Assembly: GCF_016704835.1 (NCBI RefSeq)
Contig: NZ_JADIZJ010000009.1
Location: 44,939-108,938 of the forward strand
Length of the DNA: 64,000 nucleotides
From: Sphingopyxis sp.
GTDB lineage: Bacteria; Pseudomonadota; Alphaproteobacteria; Sphingomonadales; Sphingomonadaceae
Reading direction: 5' to 3'
A program made the translations under genes and the position numbers. How positions within the stretch are numbered: position 1 is the stretch's first letter; the number at the start of each line of letters is the position of its first letter. The notes below the pieces were generated by a model. It saw only the letters and a program-made list of their open reading frames with translations. It did not search any database and was not told where the DNA came from. Positions 1 through 7,451 of the stretch are shown here, piece after piece.

Positions 1-692
1 AGGTCACCGGCTGGGAAACATCCAGCATGTCCGAGCTCGACCGGGCGGCGGCCGACCTGGAAGCGGCAGGGGTCGACGTGCGCGCCGGTACCAGCGACGA
101 GCGCGACCAGCGCCGCGTCCGCGGTCTGATCGTTGCGCGCGATCCCACGGGCAATGTCATGGACATCGTCGCGCGTCCCAACGCGAGCGGTCGGCGCTAT
201 TTCCCTTCGCGCGACGCCGGAATCAGCCATTTCAGCCATGTTGGATTGCACTCGATCGACGCGCGCGCCGACGAAGCCTTTTGGGTCGCCCATATGGGCG
301 CGAAGGTCAGCGACTGGATCGGCGATGCAGCGCTGATCCGGATCAACGAGATCCATCACAATGTCGCGCTGTTCCCGTCGACCCGCGCCGGCATCCAGCA
401 CGTCAATTTCCAGGTGGGGTCGCAGGATGACATCATGCGCAGCTTCTATTTCTTGCAGCAGCAGAATGTGAAGATCGTCTTTGGCCCGGGCCGCCATCCG
501 ACCTCGGGCGCGCGCTTCCTCTATTTCCAAGGACCCGACGACATCATCTATGAATATAGCTGCGGCGTCCGCTCGATCACTGCAGAGGACGAGGCGACCT
601 ATGTCCCCCGCTCCTTTCCCTTTGAACCCAGCAGTTTTTGCATGTGGGGCTCAAAGCCCGATATTCCCGAATTCGACACGGCGCGTGGCTGA
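1..692 (+). CDS. Extradiol (VOC-fold) ring-cleavage dioxygenase, 5' truncated by window edge
   Basis: The reading frame is open from the first bases, before the ATG at 27, and the residues there (VTGWETSS) continue the fold, so the start lies upstream of the window. The visible 230 residues cover the end of the first VOC module (DPTGNVMDIV) and the whole second module. Candidate metal ligands are the His in FSHVGLHS, the His in GIQHVNFQV and the Glu in IIYEYSCG, the His-His-Glu set of type I extradiol dioxygenases. These enzymes open catechol-type rings beside the hydroxyls using Fe(II). Its stop overlaps the GTG start of the next gene, so it belongs to the plus-strand meta-cleavage operon. 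The exact substrate (catechol, biphenyl-diol or other) cannot be read from sequence. Confidence 0.85.
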   Translation, partial: VTGWETSSMSELDRAAADLEAAGVDVRAGTSDERDQRRVRGLIVARDPTGNVMDIVARPNASGRRYFPSRDAGISHFSHVGLHSIDARADEAFWVAHMGAKVSDWIGDAALIRINEIHHNVALFPSTRAGIQHVNFQVGSQDDIMRSFYFLQQQNVKIVFGPGRHPTSGARFLYFQGPDDIIYEYSCGVRSITAEDEATYVPRSFPFEPSSFCMWGSKPDIPEFDTARG

Positions 693-1369
693 TCCCGCCC
701 TGGCGGTGCGGCTGGCGGGCCGCGCATTGGCCCGCCACGGGCTCTCCCATGCCTACGGCCATGTATCGACGCGCCTGTCGCCGACCCACTTCCTGGTCAG
801 CGCCGCGCAGCCGCTCGGCACGCTGGCGGTCGGACAGCCCGGCGTCGAGGTACCGCTCGACGGCGACCTGCCCCCCGGCGCGTTGCCGGAAGTTCGCATC
901 CACCGCGAAATCTATCGCAGGCGCTTGGACGTCGGCGCCATCTGCCGGTTCCAGTCGCCGGCCGTGATCGCTCTGTCGGCGCTCGGCGAAACGCCGCGCG
1001 TGCGCCATGGGCTTGGTGCCTATTTCGCGCCGCAGCCGCCGCTCTGGCCCGGTGTCACGCTTGTCCGCGACGATGAAAGCGCTCGGGCGGTTGCGACGAT
1101 GATGGGCAGTTTCGCCGCGATCGTCCTGTCGGGCAATGGCGCGGTTACTGCTGGGCCGTCGGTAGAGGATGCCGCTGCACTTGCTTTCTTCCTCGAGGAT
1201 GCCGCGCGGATCGAACTCGCGCTGCTCACCGCGACCGCAGCGGGCCGCAGCGCGCGAATATACCTCCGAGGAAGTCGCCGCCCGCGCTGTCCGCGCCGGG
1301 GGGCTCTTCGAACGCATGTGGCACCATCTTTGCCACGGCGACCCCGAATTTGACGGAGACAGGCCATGA
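685..1369 (+). pseudogene. Class II aldolase/adducin-type protein, frame broken near 1250
   Basis: From a GTG at 685, which overlaps the stop of the dioxygenase gene, the protein reads MADPALAVRLAGRALARHG and then NGAVTAG-type segments typical of class II aldolase/adducin proteins. In meta-cleavage clusters such proteins often sit among the lower-pathway genes. Around 1245-1256 the good sequence moves to the next frame, which ends with REYTSEEVAARAVRAGG and a TGA at 1367 that overlaps the next ATG (ATGA). The shared ATGA shows the second frame is the true end. One base is therefore missing or added in a GCGCGC-rich stretch; this could be real or a sequence error. Restored length is about 227 residues. 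Function (aldolase, decarboxylase or dehydratase) is not determined. Confidence 0.7.
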
Positions 1370-2121
1370 ATATCGCCGCCATCGCCGAACGGCTCGACAC
1401 CGCGATGTGCGACGCGCGGGCCGTGCCGCAGCTGCCAGAGCCGCTCAGTCTCGATCAGGCCTATGCGGTGCAGGCCGCATCGCTTGCCCGCCGCTACGCG
1501 CGCGGTGAGCGCCGCGTCGGCATCAAGATGGGCTTTACCAGCCTCGCCAAGATGGAGCAGATGGGCATCAGCGAGGTGATCTGGGGTCGGCTGACCGATG
1601 CGATGCAGGTGACCGACGGCGCATCGGTGCCGCTCGACCGTTTCGTTCATCCCCGCATCGAGCCCGAGATCGCTTTCCTGCTCGCGGCCGACCTGCCAGG
1701 AGACATCAGCGAGGCCCAAGCCTATGCCGCGCTGGCCGGCGTCGCCCCCGCGCTCGAGCTTATCGACAGCCGTTACGAGAATTTCCGCTTTTCGCTCTCC
1801 GACGTCGTCGCCGACAACAGCAGCTCGTCGGCGTTCGTCGTCGGCCCGTGGCACGCCCCCTTTCCCGATCTGGCCGACCTGGACTTCACCATGGCGATCG
1901 GCGGCGAGCCGAAACAGGTGGGATCGAGCGCGGCGATTCTCGGCGACCCGATCCGCTCGCTCGTCCGCGCCGCGCGTCTCGCCGCAGCAGCGGGCGAACC
2001 GCTGCAAGCGGGCGATGTCGTGATGGCGGGCGGCGCGACCGCGGCGGAAGCGCTCCGCCGCGGCGACCACGTCGTGCTTGAGGTCGCGCGGCTGGGGAGC
2101 GTGTCGGTGGCGATCGACTAG
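1366..2121 (+). CDS. 4-oxalocrotonate decarboxylase / 2-keto-4-pentenoate hydratase family
   Basis: A 251-residue enzyme of the FAH-like hydratase/decarboxylase family (DmpE/DmpH, XylJ/XylI). The segment GIKMGFTSLAKMEQMG is closer to the decarboxylase branch, where KMG-TS-AKM-QMG is typical, than to the hydratase branch. The acidic metal-binding stretch is HPRIEPEIAFLL, followed by ELIDSRY and VADNSSSSAF. In the pathway it would decarboxylate 2-oxo-3-hexenedioate to 2-hydroxypentadienoate, feeding the hydratase encoded at 5236-6024. The ATG overlaps the preceding stop (ATGA), pointing to translational coupling. Confidence 0.82.
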   Translation: MNIAAIAERLDTAMCDARAVPQLPEPLSLDQAYAVQAASLARRYARGERRVGIKMGFTSLAKMEQMGISEVIWGRLTDAMQVTDGASVPLDRFVHPRIEPEIAFLLAADLPGDISEAQAYAALAGVAPALELIDSRYENFRFSLSDVVADNSSSSAFVVGPWHAPFPDLADLDFTMAIGGEPKQVGSSAAILGDPIRSLVRAARLAAAAGEPLQAGDVVMAGGATAAEALRRGDHVVLEVARLGSVSVAID

Positions 2122-2129
2122 GCCGAAAG

Positions 2130-2481
2130 CTACCATCCGCGCGCTTCGTCCCTGTTGGCGATGCCGCGCGGCCCGTCTTGGCGCCGAACCGGCGCATTTG
2201 CATTGTCAGCAGCGTCGATCCCGCGACAGTCGCAATCGGGTCCTCGGCGGCGTAGATTGCGCTGGTCGCCGCGCGGAGCCGGTCCGATATGCCTTGCGAC
2301 TGGACGCTGCTGGCGCGAGGGTCGACGAGCATGCGAACGACCCGAACTTCGCGCGCAAAGCGCGAACGGCGCAGTTCAAGTCGCCGAAAAGATCGTCAAG
2401 ATCGGCGGGTGACCGGCAGCCCTTCGCGACGACTTTGACGATTCCTTCTCCATCGGTCGCGATCGAAAAGGAGTTCGCCAC
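2130..2481 (-). pseudogene. STAS-like small conserved protein, two frame breaks
   Basis: On the minus strand the start MANSFSIATDGEGIVKVV and the later VRMLVDPRASSVQ and AIYAAEDPIATV blocks fit a small family of single-domain proteins with a STAS-like fold that is common in sphingomonads. The blocks lie in different frames. The first shift falls in a GCGCGCG run near 2350-2358. The second is near 2165-2180, after which RGIANRDEARGW followed by TAG at 2130 gives a natural end. Restored length is about 117 residues. Function is unknown. It sits between the plus-strand decarboxylase gene and the SDR gene. Either it is a decayed gene or the breaks are sequence errors. Confidence 0.5.
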
Positions 2482-2493
2482 CTGATCCTTTCG

Positions 2494-3240
2494 TCAAAAG
2501 CTGCCGGGATAGAGCCCGCCGTCCATCAGGATATTCTGTCCCGTGAGATAGCCGGAATGGCGGCTGCATAGGAACGCGCACATGGCGCCCATTTCGGCGG
2601 GATCGCCGACGCGCCCGGCGACGGCATTGCCGGTGAGATGTTTGGTGATGTCCTTCGAGTTGCGAAGGCGCCCGGTGTCGAACGGTCCGGGAAGCAGGTT
2701 GTTGATCGTTACGCCCTTGCCGGAATATTGCGGCACGAGGCCGAAAACAAAGTTGGTAAGCGCAGCACGCGTCGCGTTCGACAGACCGATCACCGGGATC
2801 GGAACGCGGACCGCCGATGAGGTGATATTGACGATCCGCCCAAAGCCGCGCGCCGCCATGTCATCGGCGGTGAGCTTGATCAGCTCGACCGCCGCCAGGA
2901 GATTTTGGTCGATCGCCGCGATCCACGTCTCGCGGTCCCAGTCGCGAAAGTCACCCGGCGGCGGGCCGCCCGCATTGTTGACAAGGATGTCGACCTCGCC
3001 CGCCGCTGCAACGAGCGCCGAACGTACGGCGGGTTCGGTCACGCTGCCGACGACGGCGGTGACCGCCACGTCAGGCGCATGCTGGCGAATGTCCGCGGCA
3101 GCCTCTTCAAGCGTTTGTGCCGTGCGCGCATTGATGACCACGTTGACGCCCTCGCCCGCGAGCGCCTTCGCGCAGGCGCGCCCCAGCCCGCTGCTGGCGG
3201 CGCACACGATCGCGGTGCGTCCCTTGATCCCCAAATCCAT
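2494..3240 (-). CDS. SDR-family oxidoreductase with altered catalytic residues
   Basis: A 248-residue short-chain dehydrogenase/reductase. The cofactor loop AASSGLG is at residues 14-20, and NNAGG near residue 88 is intact. Where the family normally has Ser...Tyr-x-x-x-Lys, this protein reads TSSAVRVPIPVIGLSNATRAAL: the Tyr and Lys of the YxxSK motif are replaced by Ser/Asn and Arg. This LSN--R variant is known in a divergent branch of the SDR family whose chemistry is poorly described. It is the last gene of the minus-strand lower-pathway operon, 15 bases after the aldolase stop. It may act on an aromatic or acyl intermediate, or not be an oxidoreductase at all. Confidence 0.8.
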   Translation of the reverse strand: MDLGIKGRTAIVCAASSGLGRACAKALAGEGVNVVINARTAQTLEEAAADIRQHAPDVAVTAVVGSVTEPAVRSALVAAAGEVDILVNNAGGPPPGDFRDWDRETWIAAIDQNLLAAVELIKLTADDMAARGFGRIVNITSSAVRVPIPVIGLSNATRAALTNFVFGLVPQYSGKGVTINNLLPGPFDTGRLRNSKDITKHLTGNAVAGRVGDPAEMGAMCAFLCSRHSGYLTGQNILMDGGLYPGSF

Positions 3241-3255
3241 CTCGTATCTCCCGCC

Positions 3256-4278
3256 CTATTTTTTCAGCATGTCGAGCGCGACGTCGGTGATCATGTCTTC
3301 CTGCCCCCCGACCATTTTTCGCCGCCCTAGCTCGACGAGGATAGCGCGCGTGTCGAGTCCATGGTCGGCGGCGGCCTTTTCCGCATGGCGCAGAAAGCTG
3401 GAATATACGCCGGCGTAGCCGAGGGTGAGCGTCTCGCGATCGACGCGCACGGGGCGATCCTGCAACGGTCGGACCAGGTCTTCTGCAGCGTCCATCAGCG
3501 CATAGAGGTCGCAGCCATGATTCCACCCATGCACATCGGCGGCGGCGATGAACACTTCGAGCGGGGCGTTGCCTGCCCCTGCCCCCATCCCGGCCAGCGA
3601 CGCATCGACGCGCACCGCGCCGTTCTGGACCGCGACGATGCTGTTCGCGACGCCGAGGCTGAGGTTGTGGTGCGCATGCACTCCGCGCTGCGTCTCGGGC
3701 TTGAGGATCCGGTCATAGGCCTGCAAACGCGCCGCATATTGATCCATCGTCATCGCGCCGCCGCTGTCGGTGACATAGACGCAATGCGCGCCATAGGTCT
3801 CCATCAGCAGCGCCTGCTGCGCGAGCGCGTCGGGCGCCGACATATGGCTCATCATCAGGAACCCCGACACGTCCATGCCAAGACCACGCGCGGCCTCGAT
3901 ATGCTGCTTCGACACATCGGCCTCGGTGCAATGCGTGGCGATCCGCACCGAGCGCACGCCAAGGTCATAGGCGTGTTTCAGATCGTGGACGGTGCCGATG
4001 CCCGGCAGCAGCAAGGTGGTGAGGATGCTGTGCTCGAGCACCTCAGCCACCGCCCCGATCCACTCCCAGTCGGTGTGGGCGCCAAAGCCGTAGTTGAAGC
4101 TCGATCCCTGCAATCCGTCGCCATGCGCAACCTCGATCGCATCGACCTTCGCCTTGTCGAGCGCCTTCGCGATCGCCCGCACATGATCGAGGCCATATTG
4201 ATGGCGGATCGCGTGCATGCCGTCGCGCAGCGTCACGTCCTGGATATAGAGCTTGGTCGTAGCCGGGTCGAGGCTCAT
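3256..4278 (-). CDS. mhpE: 4-hydroxy-2-oxovalerate aldolase
   Basis: 340 residues, the usual length for the MhpE/BphI/DmpG family. The N-terminal DVTLRDGMHAIRHQYG carries the catalytic Arg-Asp and a metal-binding residue, and HAHHNLSLGVANS carries the paired metal-binding His. The enzyme splits 4-hydroxy-2-oxopentanoate into pyruvate and acetaldehyde, and passes the aldehyde through a channel to its partner dehydrogenase. That partner is encoded immediately upstream with an ATGA overlap at 4275-4278, as expected for a complex made in equal amounts. Confidence 0.95.
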   Translation of the reverse strand: MSLDPATTKLYIQDVTLRDGMHAIRHQYGLDHVRAIAKALDKAKVDAIEVAHGDGLQGSSFNYGFGAHTDWEWIGAVAEVLEHSILTTLLLPGIGTVHDLKHAYDLGVRSVRIATHCTEADVSKQHIEAARGLGMDVSGFLMMSHMSAPDALAQQALLMETYGAHCVYVTDSGGAMTMDQYAARLQAYDRILKPETQRGVHAHHNLSLGVANSIVAVQNGAVRVDASLAGMGAGAGNAPLEVFIAAADVHGWNHGCDLYALMDAAEDLVRPLQDRPVRVDRETLTLGYAGVYSSFLRHAEKAAADHGLDTRAILVELGRRKMVGGQEDMITDVALDMLKK

Positions 4279-5231
4279 GCGGCCGCTCCTGCGTACATGC
4301 GGGCTGCAATCTTCTCGGCGGTCTTCAGCGCCGCCGAGGTCATGATGTCGAGATTGCCAGCATAGGCGGGCAGATAATGCGCGTCGCCCTCGACCTCGAG
4401 GAACACGCTGACCTTGAGCCCCGTAAAGCTGCCGCCCATTTCGGGAATGCGCAGCGGCGCGTTGCTACCGATGCTTTCGAACTGCACTGCCTGCTTGAGG
4501 CGGTATCCGGGGACATAAGTCTGCACCTCGGCGACCATCGCCTCGATGCTTTGCCGGATCGCCTCGCGGTCGCCGTCGTCGCAGAGGCAATAGACGGTAT
4601 CGCGCATGATCAGCGGCGGTTCGGCCGGGTTGAGCACGATGATCGCCTTGCCGCGGGTGGCGCCCCCCACCTTGACGATCGCCTCGCTCGTCGTCTCGGT
4701 AAACTCGTCGATGTTGGCGCGCGTGCCCGGCCCCGCGCTCTTCGAGGCGATCGAGGCGACGATCTCGCCATAATGAACCTTCGCAACGCGGTTCACCGCG
4801 GCGACGATCGGGATCGTCGCCTGCCCGCCGCAGGTGACCATATTGACGTTCGGCGCGTCCAGATGCGCATCGCCGTTCACTGGCGGGATCGTATAGGGAC
4901 CGATCGCCGCCGGCGTCAGATCGATGACGCGCTTGCCATGCGCGATCAGCACTTCGCTGTGGCGCTGGTGCGCGCCCGCCGAGGTCGCGTCGAAGACGAT
5001 CGCAATATCGGCAAAGCCCGGCAGCGCGACCAGTCCGTCCAGGCCATCTGATGTGATCGGCACCCCCATCCGCTCGGCGCGCTTCAGCCCGTCGCTCTCG
5101 GGATCGATGCCGACGAAGGCGCCCATTTCGAGCACCTTGGACAGGCGCATGATCTTAATCATCAGGTCGGTGCCGATGTTGCCCGAACCGATGATCGCGA
5201 CCTTTGTCTTGCCATCGGGGGTCTTCGCCAT
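4275..5231 (-). CDS. mhpF: Acetaldehyde dehydrogenase (acylating)
   Basis: Start placed at the ATG at 5231 (MAKTPDGKTKVAIIGSGNIG), giving 318 residues, typical for MhpF/BphJ/DmpF. The longer open frame upstream runs into the hydratase gene and lacks family similarity. The NAD-binding glycine motif is IGSGNIGTDL and the catalytic Cys lies in NMVTCGGQATIP. It converts acetaldehyde plus CoA and NAD+ to acetyl-CoA. It forms a bifunctional complex with the aldolase at 3256-4278 and completes the meta pathway. Confidence 0.95.
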   Translation of the reverse strand: MAKTPDGKTKVAIIGSGNIGTDLMIKIMRLSKVLEMGAFVGIDPESDGLKRAERMGVPITSDGLDGLVALPGFADIAIVFDATSAGAHQRHSEVLIAHGKRVIDLTPAAIGPYTIPPVNGDAHLDAPNVNMVTCGGQATIPIVAAVNRVAKVHYGEIVASIASKSAGPGTRANIDEFTETTSEAIVKVGGATRGKAIIVLNPAEPPLIMRDTVYCLCDDGDREAIRQSIEAMVAEVQTYVPGYRLKQAVQFESIGSNAPLRIPEMGGSFTGLKVSVFLEVEGDAHYLPAYAGNLDIMTSAALKTAEKIAARMYAGAAA

Positions 5232-5235
5232 CGGA

Positions 5236-6024
5236 TCAGCCCTCGCCATAAGTGAAGCTGCATGCGCCGATCCCGGCGATGCGCACATCGACATGATCGC
5301 CCGGCGTCAACGCAACCATCGGCCCGAGCGCGCCCGCGAGCAGGACGTCGCCGGCCTTCAGCGGTTCGCCGCGCGCCGCCAGCGTCTGCGCCAGCCAGGC
5401 GGCCGCATTGAGCGGATTGCCGAGCGCCGCGGCGCCGATCCCCGTTGAGACGACCGCACCATTGAATTTCATCTCCATCGCGGCACCTTCCAGATCCAGG
5501 CCAGCAAGCGAGAGACCCGTTTGCGAGAGGACGAAGAAGGCCGACGAGCCATTGTCGGCCACCGTATCGGCAAAGCTGATCTTCCAGTCGGTGATACGGC
5601 TATCGACGATCTCGATTGCCGCGTGCACGCTGGCGACTGCCGCCGCGACCTGCTCGACCGTTGTCGCGGGATCGGGCAAATCGGCGCCGAGGACGAAAGC
5701 TATCTCAGCTTCGGCCTTGGGCTGCAAAGTCCTTGCCGGATCGAGCGCACCACCATCGGCGATACGCATGTCGTCGAACAGCACCCCGAAGTCGGGCTGA
5801 TCGACGCCAAGCTGCGTCTGCACCGCTTTTGCGGTGAGCCCCGCCTTGCGGCCGACAATACGGCGACCCGCCGCCACCCAGTAGCGCGTGTTGATCGTTT
5901 GCACCGCATAGGCGCCGTCAGCGTCGGTGGGATCGAGCCCGTCGCGGAGCGGGGGCACCGCCCCGGCAGCGTAAGCGGCGCGCAAGCGAAGCGCGAGATC
6001 GTCGTGGCTGGTCTTGGTCATCAT
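5236..6024 (-). CDS. 2-keto-4-pentenoate hydratase
   Basis: FAH-family hydratase (MhpD/DmpE/XylJ group). It carries GRKAGLTAKAVQTQLGV, which matches the hydratase branch, followed by the acidic metal site KAEAEIAFVLG and the VADNGSSAFF block. It adds water to 2-hydroxypentadienoate to give 4-hydroxy-2-oxovalerate, the substrate of the next enzymes. The start is set by a GGGAG at 6030-6034; two neighbouring ATGs (6024 and 6021) fit it, and the further upstream ATG at 6054 does not. It is the first gene of the operon 6024 to 2494, divergent from the IclR regulator. Confidence 0.9.
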   Translation of the reverse strand: MMTKTSHDDLALRLRAAYAAGAVPPLRDGLDPTDADGAYAVQTINTRYWVAAGRRIVGRKAGLTAKAVQTQLGVDQPDFGVLFDDMRIADGGALDPARTLQPKAEAEIAFVLGADLPDPATTVEQVAAAVASVHAAIEIVDSRITDWKISFADTVADNGSSAFFVLSQTGLSLAGLDLEGAAMEMKFNGAVVSTGIGAAALGNPLNAAAWLAQTLAARGEPLKAGDVLLAGALGPMVALTPGDHVDVRIAGIGACSFTYGEG

Positions 6025-6091
6025 ATTATCTCCCAATGCCGACACCTTAGGCACTCACCCTTTGACGCGGAAGCGGCTGCAACCTACAAAT

Positions 6092-6106
6092 GCTCATAAT
6101 ATGAGC
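6092..6106. promoter_or_regulatory. Palindromic operator candidate between hydratase and iclR-type genes
   Basis: GCTCAT-AAT-ATGAGC is a perfect 6-bp inverted repeat with a 3-bp centre. It lies between the divergent hydratase operon and the IclR-type gene, overlapping the first possible start codon of the latter. IclR regulators commonly bind short palindromes and repress themselves. Assignment to this regulator is inference. Confidence 0.5.
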
Positions 6107-6847
6107 AGTTCTAACATGTCAGGAGCGCAGTCCGCTACCCGCGCGCTGGCGCTCCTCGAAGCGGTCACGCTAGACGGCGGTCGTTCGTCGGCGAACGAGA
6201 TCGTCGTCGGAATGGGTTTGGCACCAGCGACCGGGCGGCGGCTGATCGCGTTGCTGGTCGAGCGGGGACTGCTGATGCGAATTTCGCGCGGACGCTATGC
6301 GGGTGGCGACCGACTGCGCCAACTCGCCTCGCGCGTCAGCCCGCATGCGCGGCTTATCGAAGCCGCGCGGCCCTTGCTGCGCCGATTGGCGCAGGCCGAG
6401 CGGGCCACCGCTTATCTGGGGGTGTTCGAGGGCGAGATGGTGACCTATCTGGTCAAGGAAGGGGTGCAGGCAGGCTTTACGCGCGAGCAAAACCAGTTGG
6501 AAGCCTATTGCACCGGCATCGGCAAGATGTTGCTGGCGCATCTCACCGAAACGCGGCTCGACGCCTATCTGGCGGCTCCCTTGGTGCCGCTTACCGAACG
6601 CACGATTACCGATCCGGTGGCGATGCGGGCAGAACTCGACGCGACTAGAGCGCGCGGTTACGCAATCGACAATCGGGAAATGGCCGACGATCTTGGCTGC
6701 GTTGCGGTGCCGCTCCATAAGCTTCGCGGCAGTGATTATGCTGTCTCGCTGTCCGGGCCACCGACGCGGTTCCATCCCGAAAATGCGCCTGAAATCGCAG
6801 CGAAACTCCAACAGGCGGCGCGGCAAATCAGCCAGCGTCTGGGCTAG
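6101..6847 (+). CDS. IclR-family transcriptional regulator
   Basis: About 248 residues from ATG 6101 (MSSSNMSGAQSATRAL); the ATG at 6116 is an alternative. An N-terminal winged helix (SANEIVVGMGLAPATGRRLIALL) is followed by the IclR effector-binding domain with YLGVFEGEMVTYLV and the AYCTGIGKMLLAH stretch typical of the family. IclR members near meta-cleavage operons usually respond to aromatic acids or pathway intermediates. It is divergent from the hydratase-led operon and shares a 77-bp control region with it. Neither start has a strong ribosome-binding site, so the leader may be very short. Confidence 0.88.
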   Translation: MSSSNMSGAQSATRALALLEAVTLDGGRSSANEIVVGMGLAPATGRRLIALLVERGLLMRISRGRYAGGDRLRQLASRVSPHARLIEAARPLLRRLAQAERATAYLGVFEGEMVTYLVKEGVQAGFTREQNQLEAYCTGIGKMLLAHLTETRLDAYLAAPLVPLTERTITDPVAMRAELDATRARGYAIDNREMADDLGCVAVPLHKLRGSDYAVSLSGPPTRFHPENAPEIAAKLQQAARQISQRLG

Positions 6848-7322
6848 CGACGGCGCAGGCGTTCGCCCAGCTCGCTTTAACAAGCGAGGCAATGACGCCC
6901 ACCTCCGCGACATCGCGCGGCGCATAGAGCATCACGGTATCGGGTGACACCGTCGGCTGTCCCGCCAGCGGATGGGGTTCGGCCCAGCCGGCGTCGATCG
7001 CGGCGGTCCGGAGAGGCTCGGCGAGGATGGCGTGCAGGCTTCCGTCATCCTCGACGTGCACATGCGCAAATTCGCGGCCCAGCAGAAAGGCTTGCTCTCC
7101 CGCGCAACAATGCGCGGCCTCGATGTACAGGCCAATGGTACCCGGCGGTGCGCGGCGACTGGCGCCGAGCTCGACATGCGGCAGGTCGGCGAGCCGCGAC
7201 ATCAGCATCGCGGACATCGCGCACCGATCGCTGGCGAGCTGGTCGATCTGGCTATGCGGCGCGCAATCGGTCGTTTGCGGCCGCGGGCCATGGCGTCTCG
7301 GGACGGGAATCGGATCCGGCAC
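6828..7322 (-). CDS. Luciferase-domain-like small protein
   Basis: 164 residues from a GTG at 7322 preceded by GGGAG at 6-base spacing. The conserved core APPGTIGLYIEAAH, FLLGREFAHVHVEDDGSLH, then AGWAEPHPLAGQPTVSPDTV resembles the luciferase-like domain family (PF17648 type) found across bacteria; despite the name, light production is not implied. His-rich AHVH and EPHPL suggest a small-molecule or metal site. It follows the TonB receptor gene on the same strand, separated by a strong hairpin, and its 3' end overlaps the convergent IclR-type gene. Role unknown. Confidence 0.6.
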   Translation of the reverse strand: MPDPIPVPRRHGPRPQTTDCAPHSQIDQLASDRCAMSAMLMSRLADLPHVELGASRRAPPGTIGLYIEAAHCCAGEQAFLLGREFAHVHVEDDGSLHAILAEPLRTAAIDAGWAEPHPLAGQPTVSPDTVMLYAPRDVAEVGVIASLVKASWANACAVASPDAG

Positions 7323-7340
7323 GCTCTACTCCCATCGCAA

Positions 7341-7380
7341 GGCGGACCGGACCGGGCGAAACCGCCCGGTCCGGTCCGCC
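7341..7380. terminator. 18-bp perfect hairpin downstream of TonB receptor gene
   Basis: An 18-bp perfect stem (7341-7358 and 7363-7380, starting GGCGGACCGG) with a 4-base AAAC loop. It lies between the TonB receptor stop (7452) and the luciferase-like gene. No clear U-tract follows on either strand, so it may be a weak terminator, an mRNA-stabilising 3' end or an attenuator that lowers expression of the downstream gene. Confidence 0.6.
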
Positions 7381-7451
7381 AGCCGGCCAAGCCAACGGCG
7401 CCGCGATTGCGGCAACCGCCGTACTTCCCCCACTATCTACCACCATCAGGC

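Noticed and set aside
577..2136. A 519-codon open frame on the minus strand
   Set aside because: It is antisense to three genes with clear family motifs and ATGA coupling; its Arg/Gly/His-rich composition is that of a shadow frame in GC-rich DNA.
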